NCBI RefSeq assembly: GCF_003610235.1
Contig: NZ_RAPR01000001.1
Coordinates: forward strand, 6,200,001 to 6,264,000
Origin: Catellatospora citrea
GTDB lineage: Bacteria > Actinomycetota > Actinomycetes > Mycobacteriales > Micromonosporaceae
DNA length: 64,000 nt
Reading direction: 5' to 3'
Positions 37,701 through 42,668 of this stretch are shown piece by piece. The notes beneath the pieces are model-generated. The model was not told the DNA's origin. It did not search any database and was given only the letters and a program-made list of their open reading frames with translations. Every line of letters begins with the position of its first letter. Positions within the stretch are counted from its first letter, which is position 1. A program made the translations under genes and the position numbers.

Positions 37701-40700
37701 CGAACAGGCCCCTGAAGCATCTCATCACCGCACCGTCGTATCCCGCGGCTTCGCCGCCGTCGTATCCCGCGGCTTCGCCGCCACCGTATGCCGCCGCTGT
37801 GCGGCGGGGGTCTGACGCACCGAGGAGGGTCGACACCGCATCGCCGCAGCGGTATACCTTTCCGCCCTTCACTCTGGTTATCGAGGAGGGCCAGCTGTTG
37901 CCGACGGCGTCCGCGTTGATCGCGCCGCCGCAGGACAGCGACTCCGGAGGCGGCCATGCGGGCACGCCCCGAGCGGGTGTGCCGCAGGAGGCCGGGAGTT
38001 CCGTCGCGGATGCGAGGCGGCGGTACCCCTGGCTGGGCAGGGTCGCCAAGCAGCTGGAAGCGTGGGTCGCCGAGCAGCTGGAAGCGTGGGGGGTCCGGCC
38101 TGGCGGCCTGAAGAACTGTGTGATGGCCGCGATGCTGACGGACATGTCGTGGCTGGATGGGAACAGCTACCTGCCGCCTGCCGGGGAGGAGGGTCTGCGG
38201 GAGCTGGTGCTGTACGCGAGGCACGTGTCCGGGGATGAGTCGGCGGGGTTCAGGGAGGTGCCGGGCGGGATCGACGAGGTGACCGCGGCGGTGGCGGGGG
38301 CTGGTCCGGGCGCGCGGGCGGTGGTGGGGTTCCCGCGAGGTGACGGGGTGCTGCACATGGTCAATGTGTTCAACGACGGTGGCGAGGTGGTGTATCTGGA
38401 CGGGCAGGCGAGCTCGTACGCCGTGCTGCCGTCCAGCGAGGTGCCCGTTGTCGTGTTGGCGCTGACGGAGCTGCCGCTGACCGGGCCGATGTTGCCAGAC
38501 GATGTGGTGGAGCAGATGCGCGCGCAGGGGCCCGAGCGCGAAGCCGTGCCGCCGATGGATACACCAGCTGAGACGGGCACCTCGCCTGCCGGCGGCCCAG
38601 GAACGGTCCTTGGATGGGCCGAGGACGCGGCGAGGGGGCGACTGAACCCGCATGAAGCCGTCGCCGCATGGAACCGTATGTCGGCGCTTTCCGGCACCAG
38701 GGGCCGCTCGTTCGCACTGAACGATGTCGGCAGTCGGGCCTTCGCTTACCTGCTGGCGGTGGTGCCGTTCCGAAACTTCATGACATTGGTCGAGCACCGA
38801 GCGGAACTACTTCGCGAGATCGAGGCTTGGGCGGCGAAGAAGCGCGGGGCCGGAGCCGGCGACCGCGTCAGTGAGCGTGCCGACGCTGTGCGCTGGCTGC
38901 ACCGGTCGGTGGAGAACCTGCACATCTGGGCGGCACGGCGCATGCGTGCGGCGATTGAACCGAGCAGAAGCAATGAATCGTATACATCTGTCATGGTGAT
39001 GTCGCTACCACCGTTAGCCGATCGGGAGGCCGGAGAACGGGATCGTCCGGGGGCCGCCCACGGTGAAGCGCGTGAAGCTCGAACCAGCCGCAGTCGCGGC
39101 ACAGCCGAGCTGCTGATGCGGCTGGATGGGTTGCGTGCTCACCTGGACACGCTCGAGGAAAGGCGTGCGGGACTGGGCGACCGGTCTACGTTGGCAGTGG
39201 TCACCCTGCCTGAGGGCTCCTTCACCAGGGAGGGCCCTCCGTATACGGAGGCCGACTGGGAGAATTTCCGGTTCCTGGTTCAGGACTACAGCCGCCTTTA
39301 CCCGGACGCCCTCATCGTGCCGGGGACGATGGTGTGGGCCGGTGAGTCGCCCGACGGGCGGCCGACGCTGAACCACAGCACGGTGGCAGTGCTCAACGGC
39401 CGACTCGTTCACGAGGTGCACCAGCTTCACCCTTCCGCAGCACCCCTCGACAGCGCTCGCGCCATGGTGGACCCCTTGGGGGTGCCGCTCACCGAAGCAG
39501 GCGCCGGGGACGCGTGGCAGCGGCTGCAGGCGGGTCATGCGCTGCGGCGTACCCGGGAAACGGAGGCCGGCACGACGGCGTTCGCGGTGGGCCGTACCGT
39601 GTTCACGTTGGAACTCTCGCGTGACCACACCGCGGGCCGGGCGGAGTCGGACCTGCGGCAGGGGCGTGCGCCACAGATCGGCGACCAGCCACGTGATGCC
39701 GCCGATGTTCGGATCATCCTGTCCAACGACGGGAGTCGGTCCGTACCTCGGCTGCCCGGGCTGACCATCATCAACGACGGCAGGCTGAATCCGCGGAACC
39801 CGGCTGAGGACGGCGGTCGGGGTGGTGCGCTGCGGTCGGTGGTCCGCCCATCATCAGGCGGTGCGCCGCCGTCAGTGGAACGCTCTGAGGCGAGCGCCCA
39901 TCGCGAAGCGGTGTTCGACACGTACGCGCTGCCTCAGGCGGTCGTGGAGGTGTCGGGCGGGCTCGAGGAAGTTGGCCGGGCCATGGTCGCGGCGGGTCCT
40001 GGTGCGCGGGCAGTGCTGGAATTCGCGCAGCCCGAGGACGTGCCGCACGTGTTCGACGTGGTCGCCGACAGTCAGCAGCGGGTGCACCTGCAAGCGCGGG
40101 CCGGTTCGCTTGCCGTGGCTCCGAGTCCTGGGGTACGGCTCTACCTGACGCCCCTGACGGATGTGAGGGTGGCCGGACGGATGCTGTCGGCCGACGAAGT
40201 GCGGCAGCGGCGGTCCCGGGCGCCGGGCCCGGACATCGGGGCGGCACGAGCACCGCGCCGGCAAGCGGTTCACGATGTGGCGCAGGGGCCGGCGAGAGCG
40301 GCGCTGGCGGCCGACATCCAGGACGAGTGGCTGAGGAGAAGCGGCAGCGGGCACCGTTCGAGCGAGTTGGTCAAGGTTGGCACGGCGCTCGACGGCTATC
40401 TGAGGGAGGCTGTGTCTTCGGGGAACGTCCAGGCATTGATGGGTCTCCGGCGGGAGCTGCGTAGCGCGATCGAGCATTGGGTGCGGCTCAAGCGCGGCAC
40501 CCATACCGGCGTGGCCGACGTGGCCAGCGCGCGTGCCGATGCCGTGCGCTGGCTGTCTCAGGCTGTCGATCGTCTGCATACGCGGCTGGTGCGCCAGCGG
40601 CGTGCTGCCGAGGTGCAGCCGAGCGGGGGCGAAGGTCGATACACGTCGATTGTGCCGGTGTCTCTGCCCCCAGTGGTCGATCCCGAGGGCGGGGCGCTGG

Positions 40701-41971
40701 CCCCGGGTGACGGCACGAGAACCAGATACGAGCAGATCACCTCTCAACTGGTCTTCAATGGATCAAGGCTATTCGATGATCAGCTATACATTCGGCTGCA
40801 GGTGCTGCGGGAAGAAATCGCCCAGGAAAGCGACCTGCTCCAGGAGCGCCGCGATCCGTCACTGCTGGGAGTCGTCACCGCTCCCGAGGGATACTTCAGA
40901 ACGCGGGACGGCGTCCCGCACACAGCGGCCGATTGGGAGAATTTCCTCTACCTCGTCCAGGAGTACAGTCGCGACAGTCCGGATGTTCTCATCGTGCCCG
41001 GGACGGTGATGTGGGCCGGTGAGTCACCGGATGGGCGGCCGACGCTGAACCACAGCTCGGTGGCGGTGCTGAACGGTCGGATCGTGCACGAGGTACACCA
41101 GCTGGATGTCTCCGGCGAGCTCGTCGCGGGCGCCCGTGCCACGGTGGACCCGCTGGGTACGCTGCTCACGGAAGCACGTGCCGGAGACGCGGCGCAGCGG
41201 CTGCTGGAAGGCCATGCGCTGCGTCGGACCGGGCGCGAGCCTGTGGGCGCGACGGCGTTCGCCGTGGGTCGGATGCTGTTCACCCTGGAACTCTCGCATG
41301 ACCATGACGGCGGCCGGGCGCAGCGGGAGCTGCGCGAGGGACGTGGGCAGGTCGGCGGCCGGGCACGTGATGCCGCCGATGTTCGGATCATCCTGTCCAA
41401 CGACGGGGGGCGGCCCATGCCACCGGGGCCCGGGTTGGTCATCATGAACGACGCCCAGGTGAATCAGCCGATCCCAGGCAGGAACAACTCTTGGGTCGGC
41501 GCGCGGCGGTCTGTGGGCCGCCCGTCGTCGGACGGCGCGCCTCCAGCGGAGCAGGACTCGGGGACGCATGTCCATTCGGGGGTGAGGTTTGCCACGTACG
41601 CGGTGCCAACTCCCGTCGTGGCCGACGAGCCGACCGTCCGGTCGGAAGAGAACGCCGCGCCACCTGGTCCGGACCTGGCGGGACCGGATCGGCCTCAACC
41701 GTCGACGCCGGTGCACACCACCAGCCCCGAACCGGGCACCGGCCGGCAATCCGAGCCACGTTCGCAACGCGGGTTTCCGCTTTCCGCAAGATCGGTGGTG
41801 CCCGGTGCGGGGAGCCGGAGGCCGCGCCCGTCGCTCTCGACCCTGCGGCCAGAGGCGACGCCGGATGCTTTATCGTCCCCGTCGACGGACGGGCCCCATG
41901 GCGGTGCCGCGGACGGCCTGCCATCACGCGGGCCGGTCCACCCCGACGCGGCGCCTCCGGGACGGCCCTGA
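24680..41971 (+). CDS. Giant multi-domain protein, T7SS-type N-terminus with papain-fold and nitrilase-like array
   Basis: 5763 codons, about 600 kDa. Order: a WXG100/CpnT-like helical domain (1-230) with hydrophobic helices; a Gly/Ser linker (about 365-640); a papain-fold domain with Cys659, His747 and Glu762-x-Gln764; a Pro-rich linker; and a long beta-rich region with Ser/Thr/Val/Ala repeats (about 1250-2850) that I cannot assign. Next come a papain-fold domain (KNCVMAAM, LHMVNVF, YLDGQ; Cys3198, His3277, Asp3292) and two copies of a nitrilase-like module. A near-identical papain domain (Cys4480, His4559, Asp4574), a third module, a degenerate half papain domain, a fourth module and a Pro-rich tail follow. 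GTG 24689 is an alternative start. The absence of stops over 17 kb argues for selection. It is likely a polymorphic-toxin-type T7SS effector; papain-fold domains of this kind are often peptidases or glutamine deamidases. No immunity gene is obvious. Confidence 0.8.
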   Translation: MVGVPLSDDEAWLFMVLAGELPPSTDIGLLGNVERAFYAAGDAVVGSRGLLVGGVGVYAGAVAGGAGDALVASLSAYTDEERGHVLGVGRLFYRLGDSYGVLRRDVNYSELTLQLTLAELLGQLVVYVVLSYWFPGVLAGFFASARAFLELVLHRLVARVVLSAGVAQVVGVGLQVVMDALVQRWQIDHGLRDRWDGSLTRRAAEVGSLGGALGFGFGELVGWGAGVVRSGLRPGPGVAPVAGAAPGGVVPVPVGFGAGVTGGGGFGGLVREVGVEAWTEYSVEGTYAYAKEGVWRAGWGAPVSGAMSGLAGWGGGALGSLLLSRFPQLSTVAGARAVWSGVVAAGGGLVRSAGAVVGFGGGGGHGGGGTGGAGSSGGAGSGSSGSGGAGSGSSSGGAGAANSGSGGAGSGVGRGGGGGYEVQGQGRAAGAGAGAGSGAGGVSGGAVRSSGSGVAGPVSVAGQAVVGQGSVGQGAGGASAGGVGGQAGGGQGASAQAGGQVAGGRQSGAGVSGAVGADGVRVVGGQVAGAQAAGQVGQGLVSGGLGREGVVGGGRVAGGWAGSGAGVGSDGLAGRLAGAHELVAQAGEFAGRVGGVAVPGRVDSERAGMVPEPGPDGPGSVLKGSGGRERVLGDADHPDHPERVLEGLFGVDRGVDRDCVPRLDAVVSHYLRKTPASPAAGGGRRARDDGALDLGRSARPQDVVAMSLDLTWQRAGSSWDSVAAVLGEQGPGSMAIVLVDRVNASRHGFLLRNHDDDIIVIETQEAKGSRVRSLADALPPVDARVAVIDATGRQVVLPEMPRDAADALTDSARKGPRYGSLHSDTYTTFRFGTLAARASQPHAATPIPEDGPTAETSESLPQVPSIDVPTTHPEQASETRTSVPPSPSPLRRSSSLPPHASGSETPERRQPSSSSSLMPVPRSGSETPGQLTPRHARWSAALPELLPFPITPGTETPGTPSEASLPHTPAPFVEVLLPLGDAVNPQPERVPATMPFEQRRSELPESPRADADDYLLRKLRRMTIENAIAEMKRTIAERSNTDTPRMRRLQDIIDNDDYLEPDDVVFLVNAYQHTKQFRAVWESAQGPDAKLAKLYADDPRGVPADADLLKIAVQMHNIHHTTRELTVEDLQEFLGREGNSDRADFDVLREHGLLPDYDSEIDQAAVRFMEAIDDLIAAADLTGQEWRSWTESATDRPAIHDMVHDYLRKGTSLGDAAVEELRTVDKQEIETRLRDVLQGAADDDVTIVVDSVLSDLDELLGVGKRYQIEVGGETRELHVQVRLKNFRRAEEQDGQKARTLVDTTAMSHANAPESKTVSASTTMSVPLNGVVAGAAPVGLRFGLGARDISRTNTTSYTVIQDNQARPTHVGVGAARVDADATYRFHLLTPESSGLITSDRPDGDADPGDVSATVTLAIPEYSLDTGFKGKEDDRGLNPRTLPKVMVPDSAETVELWKLIERALPAGLLKVGTKSRKILLDTLEQRTVKSSFPMYVHGVRVPKLKDEVTGKWHPSFVIKASADTFVDGRRTSSPMLRGTLWGNRGLQHEASASSPLGVGVFAGGRWENKVTLVMGADTTTRRRQRSLSGGIGGRLRTILYMGPSVVRAYAVRWKLDFGSGNEADNQESTGTDTVHARVATDTMHEEPGVRTELAADHWMLRDQIGDGALVDLDGLEEVQQKIQRMLDSSGLAVYGKSSNEAIAGIRRLVEAQLTHKELQTMLSEPGVYSLVDSLFGRGVEMTFRRRGWASTERVSVNVKAHRRSGRRTGVSRTVSFQQGDLAIERAGAELSHARSAAVHGMAGYAKGMFGTFATIGPSMRLAWQRARGFGVIPQRAVVGLTTGEFASIDGSKVSSYEYEFDIDYEIQVSSHIRPRAWVRALTLGFISEASRLPVRKRFFGDGRRHVGGEIRLVDEDGQIRRGYYMPREKDGAHLRRRLRRRSSTVSTSTVSTSTVPASAVPTSTVPASAVPASASAVATSAVPMPAVSRAESSWVRGRTAKVWVAKSWTDAMAVTKHRTSPRGPVKVIKTATPTPRLPAVADPANPGRDNDFARAELLASLLPARLHFSEVNELEELHKQSIDLMQSAGFGHMVLPGSETRGQLDTFFSPEFQRGQMPLLMPHGKASGTMVWSNVFTNDEADLRVSFEPTAFEQPSVLGEMEAEHGVIGALGLTASSSRSWDLSARLVAFGREIRGMAYAGGEFFLGGRMSWIRSLLNQFSGGVERNLVEEGPEVAYRVDGNFRLTLTTRTVGSGDIGASASRSHTWLVPASRDIILMMQLSDARATKTRIDNARRGPEGSTLPEFPLPPENAGHHSAFGVNKSSVEEGWYPPSYLARGTGRNNLGPGLIDFLGNTGPVVADLRRQLADRGIDVLPDNPLLDPMDNGVRTPAFLSRQGIAAFIDNALTNGAKLHLFRRRRLPLTLGIVKSTTGHDVHVGLELSGIEARKVVGFEGKHEYIASARSRLFRVFGKRMGFEMGSGVAVGALPALAPRSDEAVKNDPKGRANQMGSTGIVPTVAFDNQLEKTKGKVKFDIRERWHIPRGPMVEFAGTARIVLSVPSVLVNGVPVTARSGQLPIDFRIPELDARASKAPPAPPTPGQVELLATDQLTPEAVARWQAAGGHTLPDRAAVITFAGSDVAEQAALRAMRAHHDAHSAWWNRWLGEHPVDGPRSLAKPMVSALVSPEMSKSRYRDALGAGISADSMGAGPVWTYPSKIHRYARLTKPRLVRAFVDFEHEAQEQHGDGVTRTVNHHTGANAGMSARSGGFEHGWVHTVAGVPATTGGSSATGTTNTNTKSRVANIKHKKGLSYVFAFDVEERYVVSSSGGDVGTKVTISDPVEVSVPGVVLDQQPDSWLDLPGNREAAAAWEAVLDQRTRWLAAAKKAWVARQHATGAHDESPPSLEEDESPPSLEELDEAHAVEEDNYLERKRAAEKISDALLAGTWQAGSDRPSEVSRSSGTDRILLDVIAEEPEAELERTTRDGGASEWVPPSRPDAGRPGTGSWARAPLPSTMEYSPAGEFAPPVRPRGADLPEVELDSRAAGRGLFGQELPGPSADGGLGLLIGPEAGSDVSAGAHAPDADPRSERSPDSAGVLAELPRIVLDSDGGREAGADPEPQVAEAKEDGAFAAAGRPGPVVSAVRAPEAGAGVPQEAGSSVADARRRYPWLGRVAKQLEAWVAEQLEAWGVRPGGLKNCVMAAMLTDMSWLDGNSYLPPAGEEGLRELVLYARHVSGDESAGFREVPGGIDEVTAAVAGAGPGARAVVGFPRGDGVLHMVNVFNDGGEVVYLDGQASSYAVLPSSEVPVVVLALTELPLTGPMLPDDVVEQMRAQGPEPAPSSAGRDPGPRRWTEDVAAGRLAPGAALEDWKRMSGLSAVKPRSLMLSGIDSRIYYYLTSVQKMWNAPDGDADPEHLRGMDEFMESADLRARIHGDVREWMEGKRDAGTGGRVSGRADAMRWLSRSVESLHVAAARRMRSKIAPVSGDEFYTSVTVMSLPPIVGRGGATTSDVDARVGQGNDRSASDDLMIRLDELRDRLSGLHSRNLLGMQRTQSGTLDRSNLGVVTLPEGSFTRDGAPYSEADRETFLFFVQRYSRLYPDLLIVPGTMLWAGETPDGRPTLNHSAVAVLNGRVVHEVHQQHMSEEFVAKSDAVVDPWGIPLADTGAEHATQRFAAGHAARGGMGSTAFAVGPTLYTLELSRDHGEGRARADLEQGRVPQIHGAERDVADVRIVLSDGAGSAAPQLPGLAIINGRPEPATPDQAGPQGGARRLVVRPARDGGPPTEERSSASNHREAVFDTYVLPDSAVLRPDPLTLAGNERPGPRSPQNDPPPYTETPTREARERLRRSATEAVAAAQTTGREAVLVTAQRPARSALAARVRSEWASRLGDRRPSSGMARISSALDAYLNRFVSLNMTAALAVAAARDVAFDPRHFEDLMGLRVMLVRAIGSWAASVRGTGGGVDGAVGEHVDDVRWLRRTVDDLHARTARQLRAAAARPGGDERQYPSIRPVSLPPVGDAAGVPLQGRSRRVDTANPLGSYRDINDRLVGTSLHNDDLLVRLRVLERDASHVATLFPVEDGPPPLGVVTLPGGSFTKAGAPHTEADWETFLLYVQRISRHHPNTLMVPGTMVWAGETPDGRATLNHSAVALLNGRIVHEVHQRHLSEELAASARAMVDPLGIPLTEADAGDAAQRLAAGHEMRRVDDAPVGSTAFTAGGRLFTLEFAHDHGEGRAQEDLRQGRVPQIDGELRDVADVRIILATDGGPAVPQLPGYSIINSGGLAARTQGHLDPSEGARRVVGHPSRNGGPPRQMRSSASIYREAVFPSYELPDSPVPSTNRPLKHLITAPSYPAASPPSYPAASPPPYAAAVRRGSDAPRRVDTASPQRYTFPPFTLVIEEGQLLPTASALIAPPQDSDSGGGHAGTPRAGVPQEAGSSVADARRRYPWLGRVAKQLEAWVAEQLEAWGVRPGGLKNCVMAAMLTDMSWLDGNSYLPPAGEEGLRELVLYARHVSGDESAGFREVPGGIDEVTAAVAGAGPGARAVVGFPRGDGVLHMVNVFNDGGEVVYLDGQASSYAVLPSSEVPVVVLALTELPLTGPMLPDDVVEQMRAQGPEREAVPPMDTPAETGTSPAGGPGTVLGWAEDAARGRLNPHEAVAAWNRMSALSGTRGRSFALNDVGSRAFAYLLAVVPFRNFMTLVEHRAELLREIEAWAAKKRGAGAGDRVSERADAVRWLHRSVENLHIWAARRMRAAIEPSRSNESYTSVMVMSLPPLADREAGERDRPGAAHGEAREARTSRSRGTAELLMRLDGLRAHLDTLEERRAGLGDRSTLAVVTLPEGSFTREGPPYTEADWENFRFLVQDYSRLYPDALIVPGTMVWAGESPDGRPTLNHSTVAVLNGRLVHEVHQLHPSAAPLDSARAMVDPLGVPLTEAGAGDAWQRLQAGHALRRTRETEAGTTAFAVGRTVFTLELSRDHTAGRAESDLRQGRAPQIGDQPRDAADVRIILSNDGSRSVPRLPGLTIINDGRLNPRNPAEDGGRGGALRSVVRPSSGGAPPSVERSEASAHREAVFDTYALPQAVVEVSGGLEEVGRAMVAAGPGARAVLEFAQPEDVPHVFDVVADSQQRVHLQARAGSLAVAPSPGVRLYLTPLTDVRVAGRMLSADEVRQRRSRAPGPDIGAARAPRRQAVHDVAQGPARAALAADIQDEWLRRSGSGHRSSELVKVGTALDGYLREAVSSGNVQALMGLRRELRSAIEHWVRLKRGTHTGVADVASARADAVRWLSQAVDRLHTRLVRQRRAAEVQPSGGEGRYTSIVPVSLPPVVDPEGGALAPGDGTRTRYEQITSQLVFNGSRLFDDQLYIRLQVLREEIAQESDLLQERRDPSLLGVVTAPEGYFRTRDGVPHTAADWENFLYLVQEYSRDSPDVLIVPGTVMWAGESPDGRPTLNHSSVAVLNGRIVHEVHQLDVSGELVAGARATVDPLGTLLTEARAGDAAQRLLEGHALRRTGREPVGATAFAVGRMLFTLELSHDHDGGRAQRELREGRGQVGGRARDAADVRIILSNDGGRPMPPGPGLVIMNDAQVNQPIPGRNNSWVGARRSVGRPSSDGAPPAEQDSGTHVHSGVRFATYAVPTPVVADEPTVRSEENAAPPGPDLAGPDRPQPSTPVHTTSPEPGTGRQSEPRSQRGFPLSARSVVPGAGSRRPRPSLSTLRPEATPDALSSPSTDGPHGGAADGLPSRGPVHPDAAPPGRP
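26521..27141 (+). repeat. First papain-fold segment shared with the second giant gene (copy 1)
   Basis: About 620 bp matching 52381-53001 with only a handful of substitutions. It ends abruptly after the papain-fold domain, where the two giants become unrelated. The Gly/Ser linker between this block and the N-terminal block differs in length and sequence. Confidence 0.9.
30498..30640 (+). repeat. Short in-frame tandem repeats encoding Ser/Thr/Val/Ala/Pro stretches
   Basis: Degenerate 12-18 bp units of the type GTGTCGACGTCCACC and GTGCCCGCGTCTGCC are repeated through this stretch, giving STVSTSTVSTSTVPASAVP-like sequence. It forms a flexible linker inside the beta-rich centre and is likely prone to length change. 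Confidence 0.7.
34130..34691 (+). repeat. Direct repeat within giant 1, papain-fold domain copy A
   Basis: 562 bp repeated at 37976-38537 (spacing 3846 bp). I noticed only two mismatches. It encodes the Cys-His-Asp-Gln papain-fold domain, with VAKQLEAWVAEQLEAWGV before the Cys. Confidence 0.9.
34729..36105 (+). repeat. Nitrilase-like module, repeat 1 in giant 1
   Basis: A helical lead (RADAMRWLSRSVESLHVAAA) is followed by VVTLPEGSF, LIVPGTMLWAG, LNHSAVAVLNGRVVHEVHQ and YTLELSRDH. The order LPE, N-x-A-x-V-x-x-G with a basic residue after it, and the last strand resembles the Glu-Lys-Cys nitrilase fold. Lys is replaced by His/Gln here and the expected Cys is Ser. Fold assignment is inference. 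Confidence 0.5.
36290..37675 (+). repeat. Nitrilase-like module, repeat 2 in giant 1
   Basis: Same order as repeat 1, but the Glu of LPEG is Gly (VVTLPGGSF) and the final strand reads FTLEFAHDH. Two of the three expected catalytic positions are therefore clearly altered. Confidence 0.5.
37976..38537 (+). repeat. Direct repeat within giant 1, papain-fold domain copy B
   Basis: Second copy of 34130-34691, almost identical in DNA although the modules around it have diverged strongly. This points to recent gene conversion or strong homogenisation of this segment. Confidence 0.9.
38610..39930 (+). repeat. Nitrilase-like module, repeat 3 in giant 1
   Basis: Contains VVTLPEGSFTREG, LIVPGTMVWAGESPDGRPTL, LNGRLVHEVHQLH and FTLELSRDH. 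The Glu is kept and the expected Cys is Ser. Confidence 0.5.
39942..40214 (+). repeat. Degenerate half papain-fold domain in giant 1
   Basis: GGLEEVGRAMVAAGPGARAV, PHVFDVVADSQQRVHLQARA and TDVRVAGRMLSADEV align with the second half of the papain-fold domains at 34.4 and 38.3 kb. The Cys-containing first half is missing and the Asp position (YLDGQ in the intact copies) is no longer Asp. It looks like a remnant of a third papain-fold unit. Confidence 0.55.
40276..41605 (+). repeat. Nitrilase-like module, repeat 4 in giant 1
   Basis: Contains VVTAPEGYF, LIVPGTVMWAGESPDGRPTL, LNGRIVHEVHQLD and FTLELSHDH. The Glu is kept and the expected Cys is Ser. It is followed by the Pro-rich C-terminal tail of the protein. 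Confidence 0.5.
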
Positions 41972-42034
41972 TGGGCTGCGTCGCGGCCGGGTCGAGCGCG
42001 CCGGAGCCACCACCAGGCGCGGCCTGGATTCAGA

Positions 42035-42057
42035 CGGGCCGGATTGCCGTTGGCCCG
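42035..42057 (+). terminator. Weak hairpin after the first giant gene
   Basis: CGGGCC, an 11-base loop, then GGCCCG, about 65 bp after the stop, in the 178-bp gap before the next gene. The stem is short and no T-run follows. Confidence 0.25.
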
Positions 42058-42149
42058 ATCCAGCCGGTCGTCATGCGGGGGCCTAGTGGGGCGGCGCACA
42101 GTTGAGCTGCCCGCGATCCTGATCCGATATGAACCGTGAGGAACATCGA

Positions 42150-42668
42150 ATGGTACGACCTGCGATCGTCATCCCCAGCACACCCGATGCGCCTGGCCCC
42201 ACGCCGCGCCGTCCGGACGGCAGCCTGTACCGCTACGAGCTGATCGACGCCATGGGGCAGTGGCGTGCCTACGCCGATGAGCCGGAAGCGCTGGTCGGCG
42301 TGCTGATCACCGACTACGCTGAGCTGGACGACGTGGCGCGCCTGGCGGCGCGGATCTCCCTGGCCGTGCACGTGCGCACGATGGCCCAGGCGCACATCAT
42401 CGCCGCCGCCGGGCTGGCCGGCTGCACGGCCGACGACATCGAGGTGCTGCGGCACGACGGCCAGATGCCCCCGGTCACGCACTGGTCGGCCCCCGTCCCG
42501 CTGTTGCTCGTAGAGGGCTTCTACCAGCCCATCGGCGACCTGCCGCGCCCGGTCGCAGCCGGCGCGGGGGAGATCATCTGGATCGATCCGCGAGAGGACC
42601 GCGACCTGCTCCGCTCGCTGCACTACCTCGGCTGGACCATTCTGGCCGAGCTGGCGGAGCAGCGCTGA
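42150..42668 (+). CDS. Unknown protein of the secretion locus (172 residues)
   Basis: Soluble, alpha/beta-looking protein beginning VRPAIVIPSTPDAPGPTPR with GSLYRYELIDAMGQWRAYAD and a C-terminal helix. No membrane segment, signal peptide or known motif is visible. ATG 42150 is preferred because GAGGAA lies six bases upstream; ATG 42129 is in frame but has no ribosome site. The stop shares a base with the start of the next gene, so the two are coupled. Position between a giant effector and an EccA-like gene suggests a T7SS accessory protein, or an immunity or chaperone role for the giant. Confidence 0.7.
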   Translation: MVRPAIVIPSTPDAPGPTPRRPDGSLYRYELIDAMGQWRAYADEPEALVGVLITDYAELDDVARLAARISLAVHVRTMAQAHIIAAAGLAGCTADDIEVLRHDGQMPPVTHWSAPVPLLLVEGFYQPIGDLPRPVAAGAGEIIWIDPREDRDLLRSLHYLGWTILAELAEQR

